Source: Burkholderiales bacterium (GTDB lineage Bacteria; Pseudomonadota; Gammaproteobacteria; Burkholderiales; SG8-39). From it: DNA of 64,000 nt. This document shows, in pieces, positions 34,152 through 42,198 of this stretch (position 1 is the first letter of the stretch; every line of letters starts with the position of its first letter). The position numbers and the translations under genes were made by a program. Under the pieces are notes generated by a model. It was not told the origin of the DNA. It worked only from the letters and a program-made list of their open reading frames with translations, and ran no database searches. The stretch spans positions 1 through 64,000 of the forward strand of contig JACZJV010000101.1 of NCBI GenBank assembly GCA_014860355.1. The letters are read 5' to 3'.

Positions 34152-35096
34152 ATGCGCCCGGCATTTTCCGTTATCTTTCTTACCACACTGATAGGCGCGG
34201 GGCAGGGGCTGTTCATCGCGCTCTACATGGCCGAACTCGGCGCGCTGCTCGGCCTCTGGACCATGCCCCCGGGGCTGTACTTCGCGCTGGGCTGCGTGCT
34301 GTCGCTCGCTTTCCTGGCCGCCGGACTGCTCGCCTCGTTCTTTCATCTAGGCCGTCCCGAGCGGGCATGGCGTTCGGCAGCGATGTGGCGCACGTCCTGG
34401 CTGTCGCGCGAGGTGATCGCGCTGCCCGCATTCATGGCTGCGGTCGCGGCGTTCGGTCTGGCGCATTATCTGCGCGGCGCCGCAAGCCTGACTTTGGCCC
34501 TGGGCGCGGCGGGCCTGACCCTGGCGCTGCTGCTGTTCATCTGTACCGGCATGATTTACGCCTGCATCCAGTTCCTGCAGGAATGGCATACACCGCTCAC
34601 CGTCATCAACTACACGCTGTTCGGCTGCGCCTCGGGCTTTTTGCTCGGCACCGCCTGGGCAGCAGCGCAGGCACCGGCGCTGATCGGCGTATCGGCGCTG
34701 TGGACGGCCGGATTCACGCTGTGCGCCCTGCTTACGCGGCTGGCGTCGCTCGCGCGCAACGCGCGCATCCGGCCGAAGTCGACCATACAGACCGCAATCG
34801 GGGTGAAGCACCCGCGCATCGCGCAGAAATCCGAGGGCTTCATGGGCGGCTCGTTCAATACCCGGGAATTCTTCCACGCGCGTTCGTTTGCCTGGCTGCG
34901 CGGGGTAAAGTGGACGTTTCTGCTGCTGGTGTTTCCTTTGCCTCTGGCACTGCTCGCAGCCGGAGCGGCATATGCATCCTGGCCCTTGCTCGCAGCGGCG
35001 TTCGCATTGCAGTATCTGGGCTTGCTCGCCGAGCGCTGGTATTTTTTCGCCCAGGCCAGGCACCCGCAGAATCTTTACTACCAGGCGATTTCATGA
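34152..35096 (+). CDS. soeC: Sulfite:quinone oxidoreductase membrane anchor
   Basis: 314 residues from ATG 34152. About eight hydrophobic helices and a DmsC-type pattern are visible, including FHLGRPERAWRS after the second or third helix, CIQFLQEWHTPLTVINY, and RWYFFAQARHPQNLYYQ at the C-terminus. It anchors SoeAB on the inner face of the membrane and delivers electrons to quinone. The operon is soeA-soeB-soeC with overlap and then a 5-nt gap. The tusA gene follows after 153 nt with its own promoter-like sequence. Confidence 0.9.
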   Translation: MRPAFSVIFLTTLIGAGQGLFIALYMAELGALLGLWTMPPGLYFALGCVLSLAFLAAGLLASFFHLGRPERAWRSAAMWRTSWLSREVIALPAFMAAVAAFGLAHYLRGAASLTLALGAAGLTLALLLFICTGMIYACIQFLQEWHTPLTVINYTLFGCASGFLLGTAWAAAQAPALIGVSALWTAGFTLCALLTRLASLARNARIRPKSTIQTAIGVKHPRIAQKSEGFMGGSFNTREFFHARSFAWLRGVKWTFLLLVFPLPLALLAAGAAYASWPLLAAAFALQYLGLLAERWYFFAQARHPQNLYYQAIS

Positions 35097-35112
35097 ACAC
35101 GGCGATCACCTG

Positions 35113-35140
35113 TTGCAACCCGCTGCGGTTCTGCTACATT
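35113..35140 (+). promoter_or_regulatory. Candidate promoter of the tusA gene group
   Basis: TTGCAA (35113-35118) and TACATT (35135-35140) with a 16-nt spacer. Downstream, 11-nt arms GTGTCCGGAAT and ATTCCGGGCAC (35150-35160 and 35197-35207, one mismatch) may form a leader structure or operator. Confidence 0.4.
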
Positions 35141-35249
35141 GATTTTCCCGTGTCCGGAATCTGACGGCCGTTGCGCGCGGGCGGACCAGCCTTCGAATTC
35201 CGGGCACAGCATCGCTAGTCAACGGAGCACACACCAAAAGGAAGCCATC

Positions 35250-35477
35250 ATGAATTTCGACAAAGATCTGGACGCGCGCGGCCTGAATTGCCCCCTGCCG
35301 ATACTGCGCGCCAAGAAAGCGCTGACCGACATGCAGAGCGGCCAGGTGCTGCGCATCGTTTCCACCGATCTGGGCTCGGTCAAGGATTTTCAGGCCTTCT
35401 GCAAGCAGACCGGCAACGAGCTGTTGTCGCAGAGCGAAGCCAGCAACGAGTACACCTTCTTCCTCAAGCGCAAGTAG
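35250..35477 (+). CDS. tusA: TusA sulfur carrier protein, copy 1
   Basis: 75 residues. The sulfur-carrying cysteine is Cys14 in GLNCPLPIL, the TusA CPxP motif. TusA passes persulfide sulfur between rhodanese or DsrE-type proteins and DsrEFH in oxidisers. It differs from the copy at 62871 at only six residues (92% identity), so the two arose by recent duplication or are kept alike by conversion. AGGAAG stands about 6 nt before the ATG. A hairpin (GCGGCGG-GGACTG-CCGCCGC, 35484-35503) follows the stop, then a gap of about 230 nt before the next gene. Confidence 0.93.
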   Translation: MNFDKDLDARGLNCPLPILRAKKALTDMQSGQVLRIVSTDLGSVKDFQAFCKQTGNELLSQSEASNEYTFFLKRK

Positions 35478-35733
35478 GAGCGCGCGGCGGGGACTGCCGC
35501 CGCCAAATGAGAATATGTATTTCTGTTGCGCCGAGCAATTGCCGTTATGAATTGCATTCTCCCTGCGTCCGGCGTAGTCTTTTCGCAGGACCCGTGGCAG
35601 CCGTCCGAGTTCGTGCGAAACGGGTAGCAAACGCTGTAGCGCAACTGGCCTGCATCGAAGGGCGCAAAAGCCCCGCCGCGGTTGGTGGCGATTGAGTCGG
35701 CGCCTGGCTTCGCGTTCGACAGGAGGAGGTGCA

Positions 35734-36126
35734 ATGGCCGTAGAAAAGATCTGCGTGGTGGTGGTATCCGGATCGCGCGAACGCCTGCAAATGGCCGCCA
35801 TGGCGGCCTCGGTCGCCGCAGTCAGCGGCATCGAAGTGACGATATTCCTTTCCATGAATTCGGTGCCTTATTTCGTCAAAGGCGCCGCCGTCGATCCGCC
35901 CAGCGAGGGCGGCTTCGGCGAGCTCATCGTGCGGAAGAAGGCGCCGGACTTCAAGACCCTGTTCAGGCAGGCGGTGGAGCTGGGCGACGCCAAGATCCTG
36001 CCCTGCTCCATGGCGCTGGACATTGCCGGTATCGAGCCCGACACCCTGGAACCCTACTTGGGCGAGCCGACCGGGCTATCGAGCTTCCTCGATGCAGCCC
36101 GGGGCGCGCAGGTCTGGACTTTCTGA
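35734..36126 (+). CDS. DsrE-family sulfur-trafficking protein
   Basis: 130 residues with a very strong ribosome binding site (AGGAGGAGGT, 4 nt before the ATG). The N-terminus is a DsrE/F-type alpha-beta fold (ICVVVVSGSRERLQMAAMAASVAAV). One cysteine, Cys91 in ILPCSMALDIAGI, is in the position of the DsrE-type persulfide cysteine. It is not one of DsrE, DsrF or DsrH, which are encoded at 48262-49346. It starts a cluster with a TusA-like, an SQR-like and a DUF1641 gene, so it probably hands sulfur to or from the TusA-like protein. The exact subfamily is unsure. Confidence 0.75.
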   Translation: MAVEKICVVVVSGSRERLQMAAMAASVAAVSGIEVTIFLSMNSVPYFVKGAAVDPPSEGGFGELIVRKKAPDFKTLFRQAVELGDAKILPCSMALDIAGIEPDTLEPYLGEPTGLSSFLDAARGAQVWTF

Positions 36127-36230
36127 CCCATCCCTTCAATTGACGGGATTCATTCCTGCATGCTCACAGAACCAGAGGCTGCTTCGGCAGTTCCGATGCG
36201 GCCCCTGCAACGATCCTAGGAGACACGACA

Positions 36231-36461
36231 ATGGCGGAGAAGAAAATCATAGACGGCCGCGGCAGCTTTTGCCCCGGGCCCCTGATGGAACTGATCGGTG
36301 TGCTGAAGATGTCGCAGATCGGCGACGAGCTCGAGGTCTTGTCCAATGACAAAGGTTCGGCGAAAGACATCCCCGAGTGGGTGCGCAAGGTGGGTCACGA
36401 GTACGTGGGAACGCGCGAAGAGGAAGGTGTCTGGCACATAACGGTGAGAAAAGCGAAATAA
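36231..36461 (+). CDS. TusA-like sulfur carrier (CPGP variant)
   Basis: 76 residues, with AGGAG 9 nt before the ATG. The TusA fold and Cys14 are kept, but the motif is FCPGPLMEL in place of the usual CPLP, and the rest is far from the tusA copies. It sits between the DsrE-like and SQR-like genes, so it probably serves as their dedicated persulfide carrier. The C-terminus (EEEGVWHITVRKAK) forms the expected last strand. Function in this set is inferred from neighbours. Confidence 0.8.
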   Translation: MAEKKIIDGRGSFCPGPLMELIGVLKMSQIGDELEVLSNDKGSAKDIPEWVRKVGHEYVGTREEEGVWHITVRKAK

Positions 36462-36507
36462 AACACGTAGGCAATGTTGTGTTCGATGTCAACCTGAGGA
36501 GGCGAGA

Positions 36508-37647
36508 ATGAAAATACTCATTATCGGCGGCGGCATGGGCGGCACCATCCTGGCGAACAATCTGGCGCGGCGCTTGTCCGCGGAGCTGCGATCGGGAAAA
36601 GCGCGCATTACCATGCTGTCGGCGTCGGACAAGCATCTGTACCAGCCCGGCCTGCTCTATCTCGCCATCGGCCGCACTACGCCCGACGCTTTGTACCGCG
36701 ACCAGGCCAGCCTGCTCGAACCCGGGATCGAGTTCCACGTCGATCCGGTGGAGGAGTTCAAGCTCGACAGCAACCAGGTCAAGGCGAAGAGCGGCAAGAC
36801 CTACGGCTACGACACGCTGGTGATCGCGACCGGCTCGCGCATGGTTGCCGAAGAGGTGAAAGGCCTGGCGGAAAACGCCGAGTTCTTCTATACGGAAGAA
36901 ACCGCGCTCAAGATGATGCGCCGGCTGCAGGAATTCAAGGGAGGCAAGGTGGTGGTCACCGTCGGCGTGCCGCACAAGTGCCCGATGGCGCCGCTGGAGA
37001 TCACCTTCATGCTGCACGACTACTTCAAGGAGCGCGGACTGGGCGACAAGGTGCAGTTGCATTACACCTATCCGATCAATCGCGTGCACAGCCTGGAGAA
37101 CGTCGCGAAATGGGCGGCGCCCGAATTCGGCCGGCTCGGCATCACCTCCGAGACCTTCTTCAACATCAAGGAGGTCGACGGCGAGAAGCGCGTCCTGCGC
37201 AGTGAAGAAGGTTCGGAAGTGCCCTTCGACCTGCTGATCGCGATACCCGCGCACCGCGGTATGGAAGTGATCGAAAAGAACGGGCTGGGCCAGAACGGCT
37301 GGATACCGACCAACAAGACCAAGCTCAACATGGAGGGGCGCACCAACGTCTTCGTGATCGGCGACACCACCAACATCCCGATCAGCAAGGCGGGCTCGAC
37401 TGCACACTTCGAGGCGGAAACACTGGGCGAGAACATCGCGGCGATGGTGAAAATGGGCATGGACACGCCGGTGCGCGAATACGACGGCAAGGTGTTCTGT
37501 TTCATCGAGGCCGGTCTGGACCGCGCCACCTACGCCATGTTCAATTACACGAATCCGCCCGATCCCAAGGCCCCGACCCGTGCCATGCACTGGTTCAAGG
37601 CGGCATACAACAAACTCTACTGGGCGTCGGCGCGTGGATTGCTCTAG
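36508..37647 (+). CDS. SQR-like FAD-dependent oxidoreductase
   Basis: 379 residues from ATG 36508, preceded by GAGGAGGCGAG. The FAD motif IIGGGMGGTILANNLA starts at residue 5. Cys158 (PHKCPMAP) and Cys331 (VFCFIEAG) lie where sulfide:quinone reductases carry their redox pair, and VFVIGDTTNIPISKAG is the closing FAD contact. An amphipathic C-terminal tail (WFKAAYNKLYWASARGLL) suits membrane attachment. It may oxidise sulfide or a protein persulfide and reduce quinone. The neighbouring TusA-like, DsrE-like and DUF1641 genes suggest that its substrate is carrier-bound sulfur rather than free sulfide; this is inference. Confidence 0.8.
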   Translation: MKILIIGGGMGGTILANNLARRLSAELRSGKARITMLSASDKHLYQPGLLYLAIGRTTPDALYRDQASLLEPGIEFHVDPVEEFKLDSNQVKAKSGKTYGYDTLVIATGSRMVAEEVKGLAENAEFFYTEETALKMMRRLQEFKGGKVVVTVGVPHKCPMAPLEITFMLHDYFKERGLGDKVQLHYTYPINRVHSLENVAKWAAPEFGRLGITSETFFNIKEVDGEKRVLRSEEGSEVPFDLLIAIPAHRGMEVIEKNGLGQNGWIPTNKTKLNMEGRTNVFVIGDTTNIPISKAGSTAHFEAETLGENIAAMVKMGMDTPVREYDGKVFCFIEAGLDRATYAMFNYTNPPDPKAPTRAMHWFKAAYNKLYWASARGLL

Positions 37648-37659
37648 CCGGGAGGGAAC

Positions 37660-38451
37660 ATGAACGCAGAAGCGAAGGACATTCCCGGCACGATGCAGGA
37701 ACTGGAAGGCGTCGCGACGGCTGCGCGCGATGCGATGACCGAAGACATCATCGGCCGCGTCGCCGACAGCGCTGCGGGCGCGATGGATCTGATCGATCAG
37801 GTGAACCGCAGCGGTCTGTCGCGGGCGATTCCGCAGCTTGCGCAGATGGTCGAAAACGGCGATCTGCAGCGCCTGGTCAACCTGGCGCGCATCTACGGCT
37901 CGGCCGAGGATGCGCTTACCGAGGAAATGGTCGGGCGCGTCGCCGATGCGGTTGGCGGCGGTCTGAGCCTGCTCGATCAAGTCAACCGCTCCGGCCTGGA
38001 AAAGGCCCTGCCGGTGCTGACGCGGCTGGTTGCAGACGGCGACATCGAGCGCCTGGCGCAGCTTGCGCGCGTCTACGGCGCGGCGCAGGACGCCTTGAGC
38101 GAGGAGATCGTGGGGCGGCTGGCAGAGGCGGCGAGCGAAGGGCTGTCGCTGCTCGACCGGCTCAACCGCGGCGGGGCGGGGCGGCTGGTGGAAATGCTCG
38201 CCAAGCTGGAGGCGAGCGGATCGCTAGAGCGCGTGGCTGCGCTGCTGCCTACCTTCGTCGACCGGCTCGACATGGTCGGGGGGCTGCTGGAGGCCATGGA
38301 ATCGGCCGCGAAGCAGGCCGAGGCCGAACGCACCGAAGGCGGCATCGTCTCCATGTACAAGATGATGACCGATCCGCGCACGCAGGAAACGCTGCGCTTC
38401 ATGCTTGCGCTCGGGCAGCATATGCACGAGAGCTACGCGCGCAGGTCTTGA
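37660..38451 (+). CDS. DUF1641 protein with three internal repeats
   Basis: 263 residues from ATG 37660, 12 nt after the SQR-like stop. It consists of three repeats of about 62 residues, each starting with MTEDIIGRVAD, LTEEMVGRVAD or LSEEIVGRLAE and running through LLDQVNRSGL to a LARxYG block. A DUF1641 tail (MYKMMTDPRTQETLRFMLALGQHM) follows. Most DUF1641 proteins are shorter, with one copy of the helical unit. DUF1641 genes often neighbour SQR-like genes and may act as small helical adaptors for them; the function is not established. No cysteine is present. Confidence 0.8.
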   Translation: MNAEAKDIPGTMQELEGVATAARDAMTEDIIGRVADSAAGAMDLIDQVNRSGLSRAIPQLAQMVENGDLQRLVNLARIYGSAEDALTEEMVGRVADAVGGGLSLLDQVNRSGLEKALPVLTRLVADGDIERLAQLARVYGAAQDALSEEIVGRLAEAASEGLSLLDRLNRGGAGRLVEMLAKLEASGSLERVAALLPTFVDRLDMVGGLLEAMESAAKQAEAERTEGGIVSMYKMMTDPRTQETLRFMLALGQHMHESYARRS

Positions 38452-38470
38452 CGCGGGATGCAGCATGCAA

Positions 38471-38496
38471 CCGGCCGCCGCAGCTGCGGCGGCCGG
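38471..38496. promoter_or_regulatory. 26-bp perfect palindrome before the HTH-ferredoxin reductase gene
   Basis: CCGGCCGCCGCAG is followed directly by its exact complement CTGCGGCGGCCGG. There is no loop and no T tail, so an operator is more likely than a terminator. It lies 105 nt before a gene whose product begins with a helix-turn-helix-like domain, so self-regulation is conceivable. Confidence 0.5.
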
Positions 38497-38600
38497 CGCT
38501 ATCGCGTGCGGGCCTGCCTGCCTGCATCGTTCGCCAGCCCCGGCAAGCGGCTGCAATCGGGCGGCGGCTCACGTCGCTTGATACCGGTCAGGAGCATCAC

Positions 38601-40073
38601 ATGCAGCAACGGCTAAGCCTGTCCAGGGCGGCGCGGCTGGTGGGTGTTACGCGCGGAACGCTGCAGCAAAAGATCCAGACGGGGGAATTGCGCTCCTTCG
38701 ATGGCATGGTTTCGGTCGGCGATCTCATGGCGCTGTTTCCTGAGCTCAGGCTGGAGAGCGATATCGGATTCGAGCGCGTCGCCAAGATCCGGGAAGAATC
38801 ATTTGGCAAGCGCCTGCGTGAGCGCCTGCTGCCTAGCCAGGAAATCCTGGCCCAACGCGTGTTCGAGCAAAGCCGTGAACTGGTAGACCTGCGCGCGCAC
38901 CTGCAGCGCTATCACGCTATGGTGGTGCGACTGCGCGAGCACCTGCATGAGCAGGAGATGCGCGCTGCGGGGGCGTCGCCGGCGCCGGCTGCCGCGGCGC
39001 AGGAACTGGGGGCAATCCTCGACCGCGAGCTGGAAGCGGTTCTGGGCGGCACAGATGTGCCGAACCCGCTCGCGGTGATGGATGATATGCTGCGCGTGAT
39101 GTCCGCCCATGTCGTCATTCACCCCAGCCGCCACGAGTTTTTCGTCGATGGCGCCGATACCATACTCGATGCTGCACTGCGCTCGGGGCTCGCCGTCAAC
39201 TACGGCTGCAGCAACGGCAACTGCGGGCTGTGCAAGGCGCGCGTGGTGTCCGGTCAGGTGCAGAAAGTCCGCCATCAGGACTATGTGCTGAGCGAGGCGG
39301 AGAAACGCCAGGGATACACGCTGCTGTGCTCGAACACCGCCGTGGGGGATCTGGTGATCGAAGCGCTCGAGTCCACCGTGCCGGGCGATATTCCGGAGCA
39401 GCAGATCGTGGCGCGGGTCAAGGCGGTGCAGGCGCTCGGCGACGACCTGGCTTTGCTGCACCTGCAGACGCCGCGCACCAACCGTCTGCGCTTTCTGGCG
39501 GGCCAGAATTTGACCCTCACCGCGGGCGAGGCCTCGGCGCAGCTGCCGATCGCGAGCTGCCCGTGCGACGACCGCAATCTGCAATTCCATGTTTCGCGCG
39601 ATGCGCAAGACGGCTTCGCGCAGCAGGTGTTCGGTTCCCTCAAGGCCGGAGAGGCCGTCACGCTGTTCGGCCCCTGGGGAGACTTCGTCCTGCGCGCCGA
39701 TTCCGTGCGCTCCATCATCTTTATCGCCTGCGACACCGGTTTTGCGCCGGTCAAGAGCCTGCTCGAGCACGCCATGGCGCTGGAGCTGTCCGAGCGGCTT
39801 TATCTGTACTGGCTGGCGACGCCCCGGACCGGGCACTACCTGGCCAATCTGTGCCGGTCCTGGGCCGATGCGCTGGACAACTTCACTTATGTGCCGGTCG
39901 CGGCCGAGCACGGCGATGCGCTCGAGCTGATGCGCGCCATCGGCGCCGGCCACCCCGACCTGAACGGGTTCGACATCTACGTCGCCGGACCGGAAGCATT
40001 CGTGGATAGCGCCACGGCGACGCTGCTGGAGCGGGGGTTTCCGCAAACACAATTGACTGCCGCGATCGTCTGA
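38601..40073 (+). CDS. HTH-like/coiled-coil/2Fe-2S ferredoxin-NAD(P)H reductase fusion
   Basis: 490 residues from ATG 38601 with AGGAG 6 nt upstream. Residues 1-50 (LSLSRAARLVGVTRGTLQQK, then ELRSFDGMVSVGDLMALFPE) resemble an excisionase/MerR-type helix-turn-helix. Residues about 55-150 are a coiled coil. Residues about 172-260 are a plant-type 2Fe-2S ferredoxin with CSNGNCGLC and a last cysteine in LLCSN. Residues about 270-490 are an FAD/NAD(P)-binding reductase (ACDTGFAPVKSLLEH). The C-terminal pair matches oxygenase reductases such as the CDP-6-deoxy-glucoseen type. A DNA-binding-like start on such an enzyme is unusual; it may be a redox-sensing regulator or just a protein-contact domain. 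Confidence 0.75.
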   Translation: MQQRLSLSRAARLVGVTRGTLQQKIQTGELRSFDGMVSVGDLMALFPELRLESDIGFERVAKIREESFGKRLRERLLPSQEILAQRVFEQSRELVDLRAHLQRYHAMVVRLREHLHEQEMRAAGASPAPAAAAQELGAILDRELEAVLGGTDVPNPLAVMDDMLRVMSAHVVIHPSRHEFFVDGADTILDAALRSGLAVNYGCSNGNCGLCKARVVSGQVQKVRHQDYVLSEAEKRQGYTLLCSNTAVGDLVIEALESTVPGDIPEQQIVARVKAVQALGDDLALLHLQTPRTNRLRFLAGQNLTLTAGEASAQLPIASCPCDDRNLQFHVSRDAQDGFAQQVFGSLKAGEAVTLFGPWGDFVLRADSVRSIIFIACDTGFAPVKSLLEHAMALELSERLYLYWLATPRTGHYLANLCRSWADALDNFTYVPVAAEHGDALELMRAIGAGHPDLNGFDIYVAGPEAFVDSATATLLERGFPQTQLTAAIV

Positions 40074-40075
40074 CC

Positions 40076-40303
40076 ATGCCCTATTACATTTACAAGCTGT
40101 CCAGCTTTCCCCTGCGCATGCTGGAGAAGCTCGAACAGCACGACGCATTTCGCGACGCCTCCGCGCGCGCCAAGGCATTGCGCGCCGCGCTGCCTCCCGC
40201 GGAAGGGGCGTTGATCAAGGTGATCCTCGCAGACAACGAACTGCACGCCGAGGACCTCCTGTCGCAGCAGCGTGCGCCGCAGCCCAACCCCGACGACGAC
40301 TGA
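40076..40303 (+). CDS. Small conserved hypothetical protein (75 residues)
   Basis: It begins 2 nt after the stop of the ferredoxin-reductase fusion, so the two are co-translated. The sequence opens MPYYIYKLSSFPLRMLEKLEQHDAF, then an alanine-rich helix (ASARAKALRAALPP), a strand (ALIKVILADNELHAEDLL) and an acidic tail ending DDD. I recall small proteins with this opening in sulfur-oxidiser gene clusters, but no function is known to me. No cysteine or metal motif is present. It is too small for an enzyme and is likely an accessory of the redox protein upstream. Confidence 0.6.
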   Translation: MPYYIYKLSSFPLRMLEKLEQHDAFRDASARAKALRAALPPAEGALIKVILADNELHAEDLLSQQRAPQPNPDDD

Positions 40304-40389
40304 GCGGGCGCGCTGGTGAACCTGGCGTACTCGCTCATGGTCCAATCGGTCCTTGCCTATCAAGACCGGCGCCGCCGGCCGTGACGACG

Positions 40390-41442
40390 ATGCCCTTTAC
40401 CGGCTTTTGGCAACTGGTGCAAAGCGTGCAGCGCAATTGCGACATTGCCGACGCGCGTCATGCGCGCGAGACGACGCTGTGCAACTACCTGCTGGAGATG
40501 CGCGAGTTCTACCGCTGGGAACACGAGGTTCCCCTGGCGCGGGCGCTGCCGCGGCAGGAGCTGGGAAGCTGGATCACGCAGCGCGAGGCGCTGTGGGACG
40601 GGCTGCAGGACGGGGACCTGGAACCGCTCTGCGTGGAACGGCACAGCTACGATGCCTTCGACGTGGCGGCCATCAACGCCGCGCTGATGCCCCGGGGCCT
40701 GGTCTACGGCGGCGGCTACGGCCGGTTCGGCAAGCCGAATTTCTTTCTGGCGCAACTCGAGCGCAGCGAACAGCGCGGGGGACTCAGGGTCTTCGTTTCC
40801 GGCTGCGAGTATGCGCGCGATCTCACCGCCCCGCCCGCGGCGCTGCAGGGCGGAGCAGTGTTCCTGCGCCGGGACGCGCTGCGGCGCTGGCTGTGGGACA
40901 AAATCGAAATCTGGGGCGTGCGCAAATCGGATGGCGCACTGAAGTCGGCACTGGATAGCTACGGCTTTGCGGCGGACGCGGAGCAGGCGCTGGAGCGCAT
41001 GTCGGAACAGGAGTCGGAGACGCTGATCCTGCATGAACTCGGCGAAGCCATGGCCGAGCCCCTGCTCGGGCCGGCCTGGCGGGACCTGATCGCATCGTTT
41101 ACGGGGCGGCGGGCCGAGATCGTTGCGCGCGCAGTGCGCGACAACCTGGCCGATTGCCTGTCCACGCTGCCGCGCCTAATCGAACGCGAGGCAGCCGGCT
41201 CGATGCATTTTTATTTCGCCAACTTCGAGGGCGTGCGCAGCAAAGTGTTCCCGCTGCTGACCCGGGCTTACCGCGACTGGCGCGAGTCCGGAAGCCTTGC
41301 TCCCCTGCGTGTGGCCGCGAAGACGGGCAGCGCACACTGGCATCAGGCCGCGCTCTTGCTGCTGCGCCTGCATCAGGCCGATCCTGACGCCGAGCAGTCC
41401 ATTGCCGCGTGGATCGAGGATCCGGCGGCGGTTTTGCTCTGA
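40390..41442 (+). CDS. Conserved protein of the Sfum_1244 type
   Basis: 350 residues from ATG 40390 (GTG 40381 would add three). It resembles a family I recall as Sfum_1244, often near dsr genes. The N-terminal half has LCNYLLEMREFYRWEHEVPL, WDGLQDGDLEPL, GLVYGGGYGRFGKPNFFLA and VFVSGCEYARDL; the C-terminal half is helical (ILHELGEAMAEPLLGP, MHFYFANFEGVRSKVFPLL). There is no signal peptide or membrane segment. The tyrosine-glycine run (YGGGYGRFGKP) and histidine HELGE are possible ligand sites, but the activity is unknown. It converges on the next minus-strand gene with a 30-nt gap. Confidence 0.65.
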   Translation: MPFTGFWQLVQSVQRNCDIADARHARETTLCNYLLEMREFYRWEHEVPLARALPRQELGSWITQREALWDGLQDGDLEPLCVERHSYDAFDVAAINAALMPRGLVYGGGYGRFGKPNFFLAQLERSEQRGGLRVFVSGCEYARDLTAPPAALQGGAVFLRRDALRRWLWDKIEIWGVRKSDGALKSALDSYGFAADAEQALERMSEQESETLILHELGEAMAEPLLGPAWRDLIASFTGRRAEIVARAVRDNLADCLSTLPRLIEREAAGSMHFYFANFEGVRSKVFPLLTRAYRDWRESGSLAPLRVAAKTGSAHWHQAALLLLRLHQADPDAEQSIAAWIEDPAAVLL

Positions 41443-41472
41443 CCGGCGCGCGTCCTGCGCCGTCGGGCAGCG

Positions 41473-42099
41473 CTACCAGATAGCGTACAGTCGGCCGTTC
41501 TCCACCTTTGCGTCGAACCGCTTCAGCGCTTGCGTGCCCTTCTTTATGCAGGCGCCGGTGCTGAGGTCGAATGCCCACTCGTGCTTGGGGCAGGTCAACT
41601 CGAGACCTTGCAGCGCCAGGTGCGGGATGTTGGTCACCTGGTGCGGGCAGCGGCTGTCATAGACGCGATATTCCTTGTCCTTGCGGTAGACGAAGAGTCC
41701 GCGGCCGTCGCAGTCCAAGCGCGCCGCCGCGCCGTCGGCAATCCGGTCCGCGGGCGCCACATCGTGCCAGCGCGCGGCAGCGCCCATGTTCTCGGGGCGG
41801 AATTCGGGCAGGTCGAGTGCGAGGATGACGTCCACGGCCCAGACGATTTTCGCCAGCCCCAGCGCGGGGAAGGCCATCATGATCGCATCGAGCACTTCCA
41901 TCGGACTCGCGCCATCGCGCAGCGCGCGCAGCAGGTACTGGCGCAGGCCGGTTTCGGTCTGGGAATGGACTTTGGTGATGACCGAGATCAGCGCGCGCGT
42001 CTTGGGGTCGAGGTGCTTGCCGCTTTCCTTGAGGAACTTGAAATAGTGCGGAATCGCGTCGGGCCGCACCTTGATCAGATAGTCCAGAGCGTCACTCAT
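41473..42099 (-). CDS. Carboxymuconolactone decarboxylase-like/Rieske fusion protein
   Basis: 208 residues. The N-terminal half (about 1-95) has the CMD/AhpD-like helical fold (PKTRALISVITKVHSQTETGL, then ALRDGASPMEVLDAI), but the CxxC of AhpD peroxidases is absent. The C-terminal half (about 105-208) is a Rieske ferredoxin with CPHQ and CPKHEWAFD as the Cys-x-His and Cys-x2-His cluster ligands. It is the last gene of the minus-strand set that diverges from dsrA. The Rieske half could feed electrons to the TauD-like or another partner. This domain pairing is unusual, and its role is not known to me. Confidence 0.8.
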   Translation of the reverse strand: MSDALDYLIKVRPDAIPHYFKFLKESGKHLDPKTRALISVITKVHSQTETGLRQYLLRALRDGASPMEVLDAIMMAFPALGLAKIVWAVDVILALDLPEFRPENMGAAARWHDVAPADRIADGAAARLDCDGRGLFVYRKDKEYRVYDSRCPHQVTNIPHLALQGLELTCPKHEWAFDLSTGACIKKGTQALKRFDAKVENGRLYAIW

Positions 42100-42198
42100 G
42101 GCGCATCGCCTATATGGAAGATTCAGGAACTGCCATTGTACCTGCTGCCCGAGGCGCGGCTGTTATCCGTGGCGAGCGCCGCGCGCCGGAGCGCAGCC

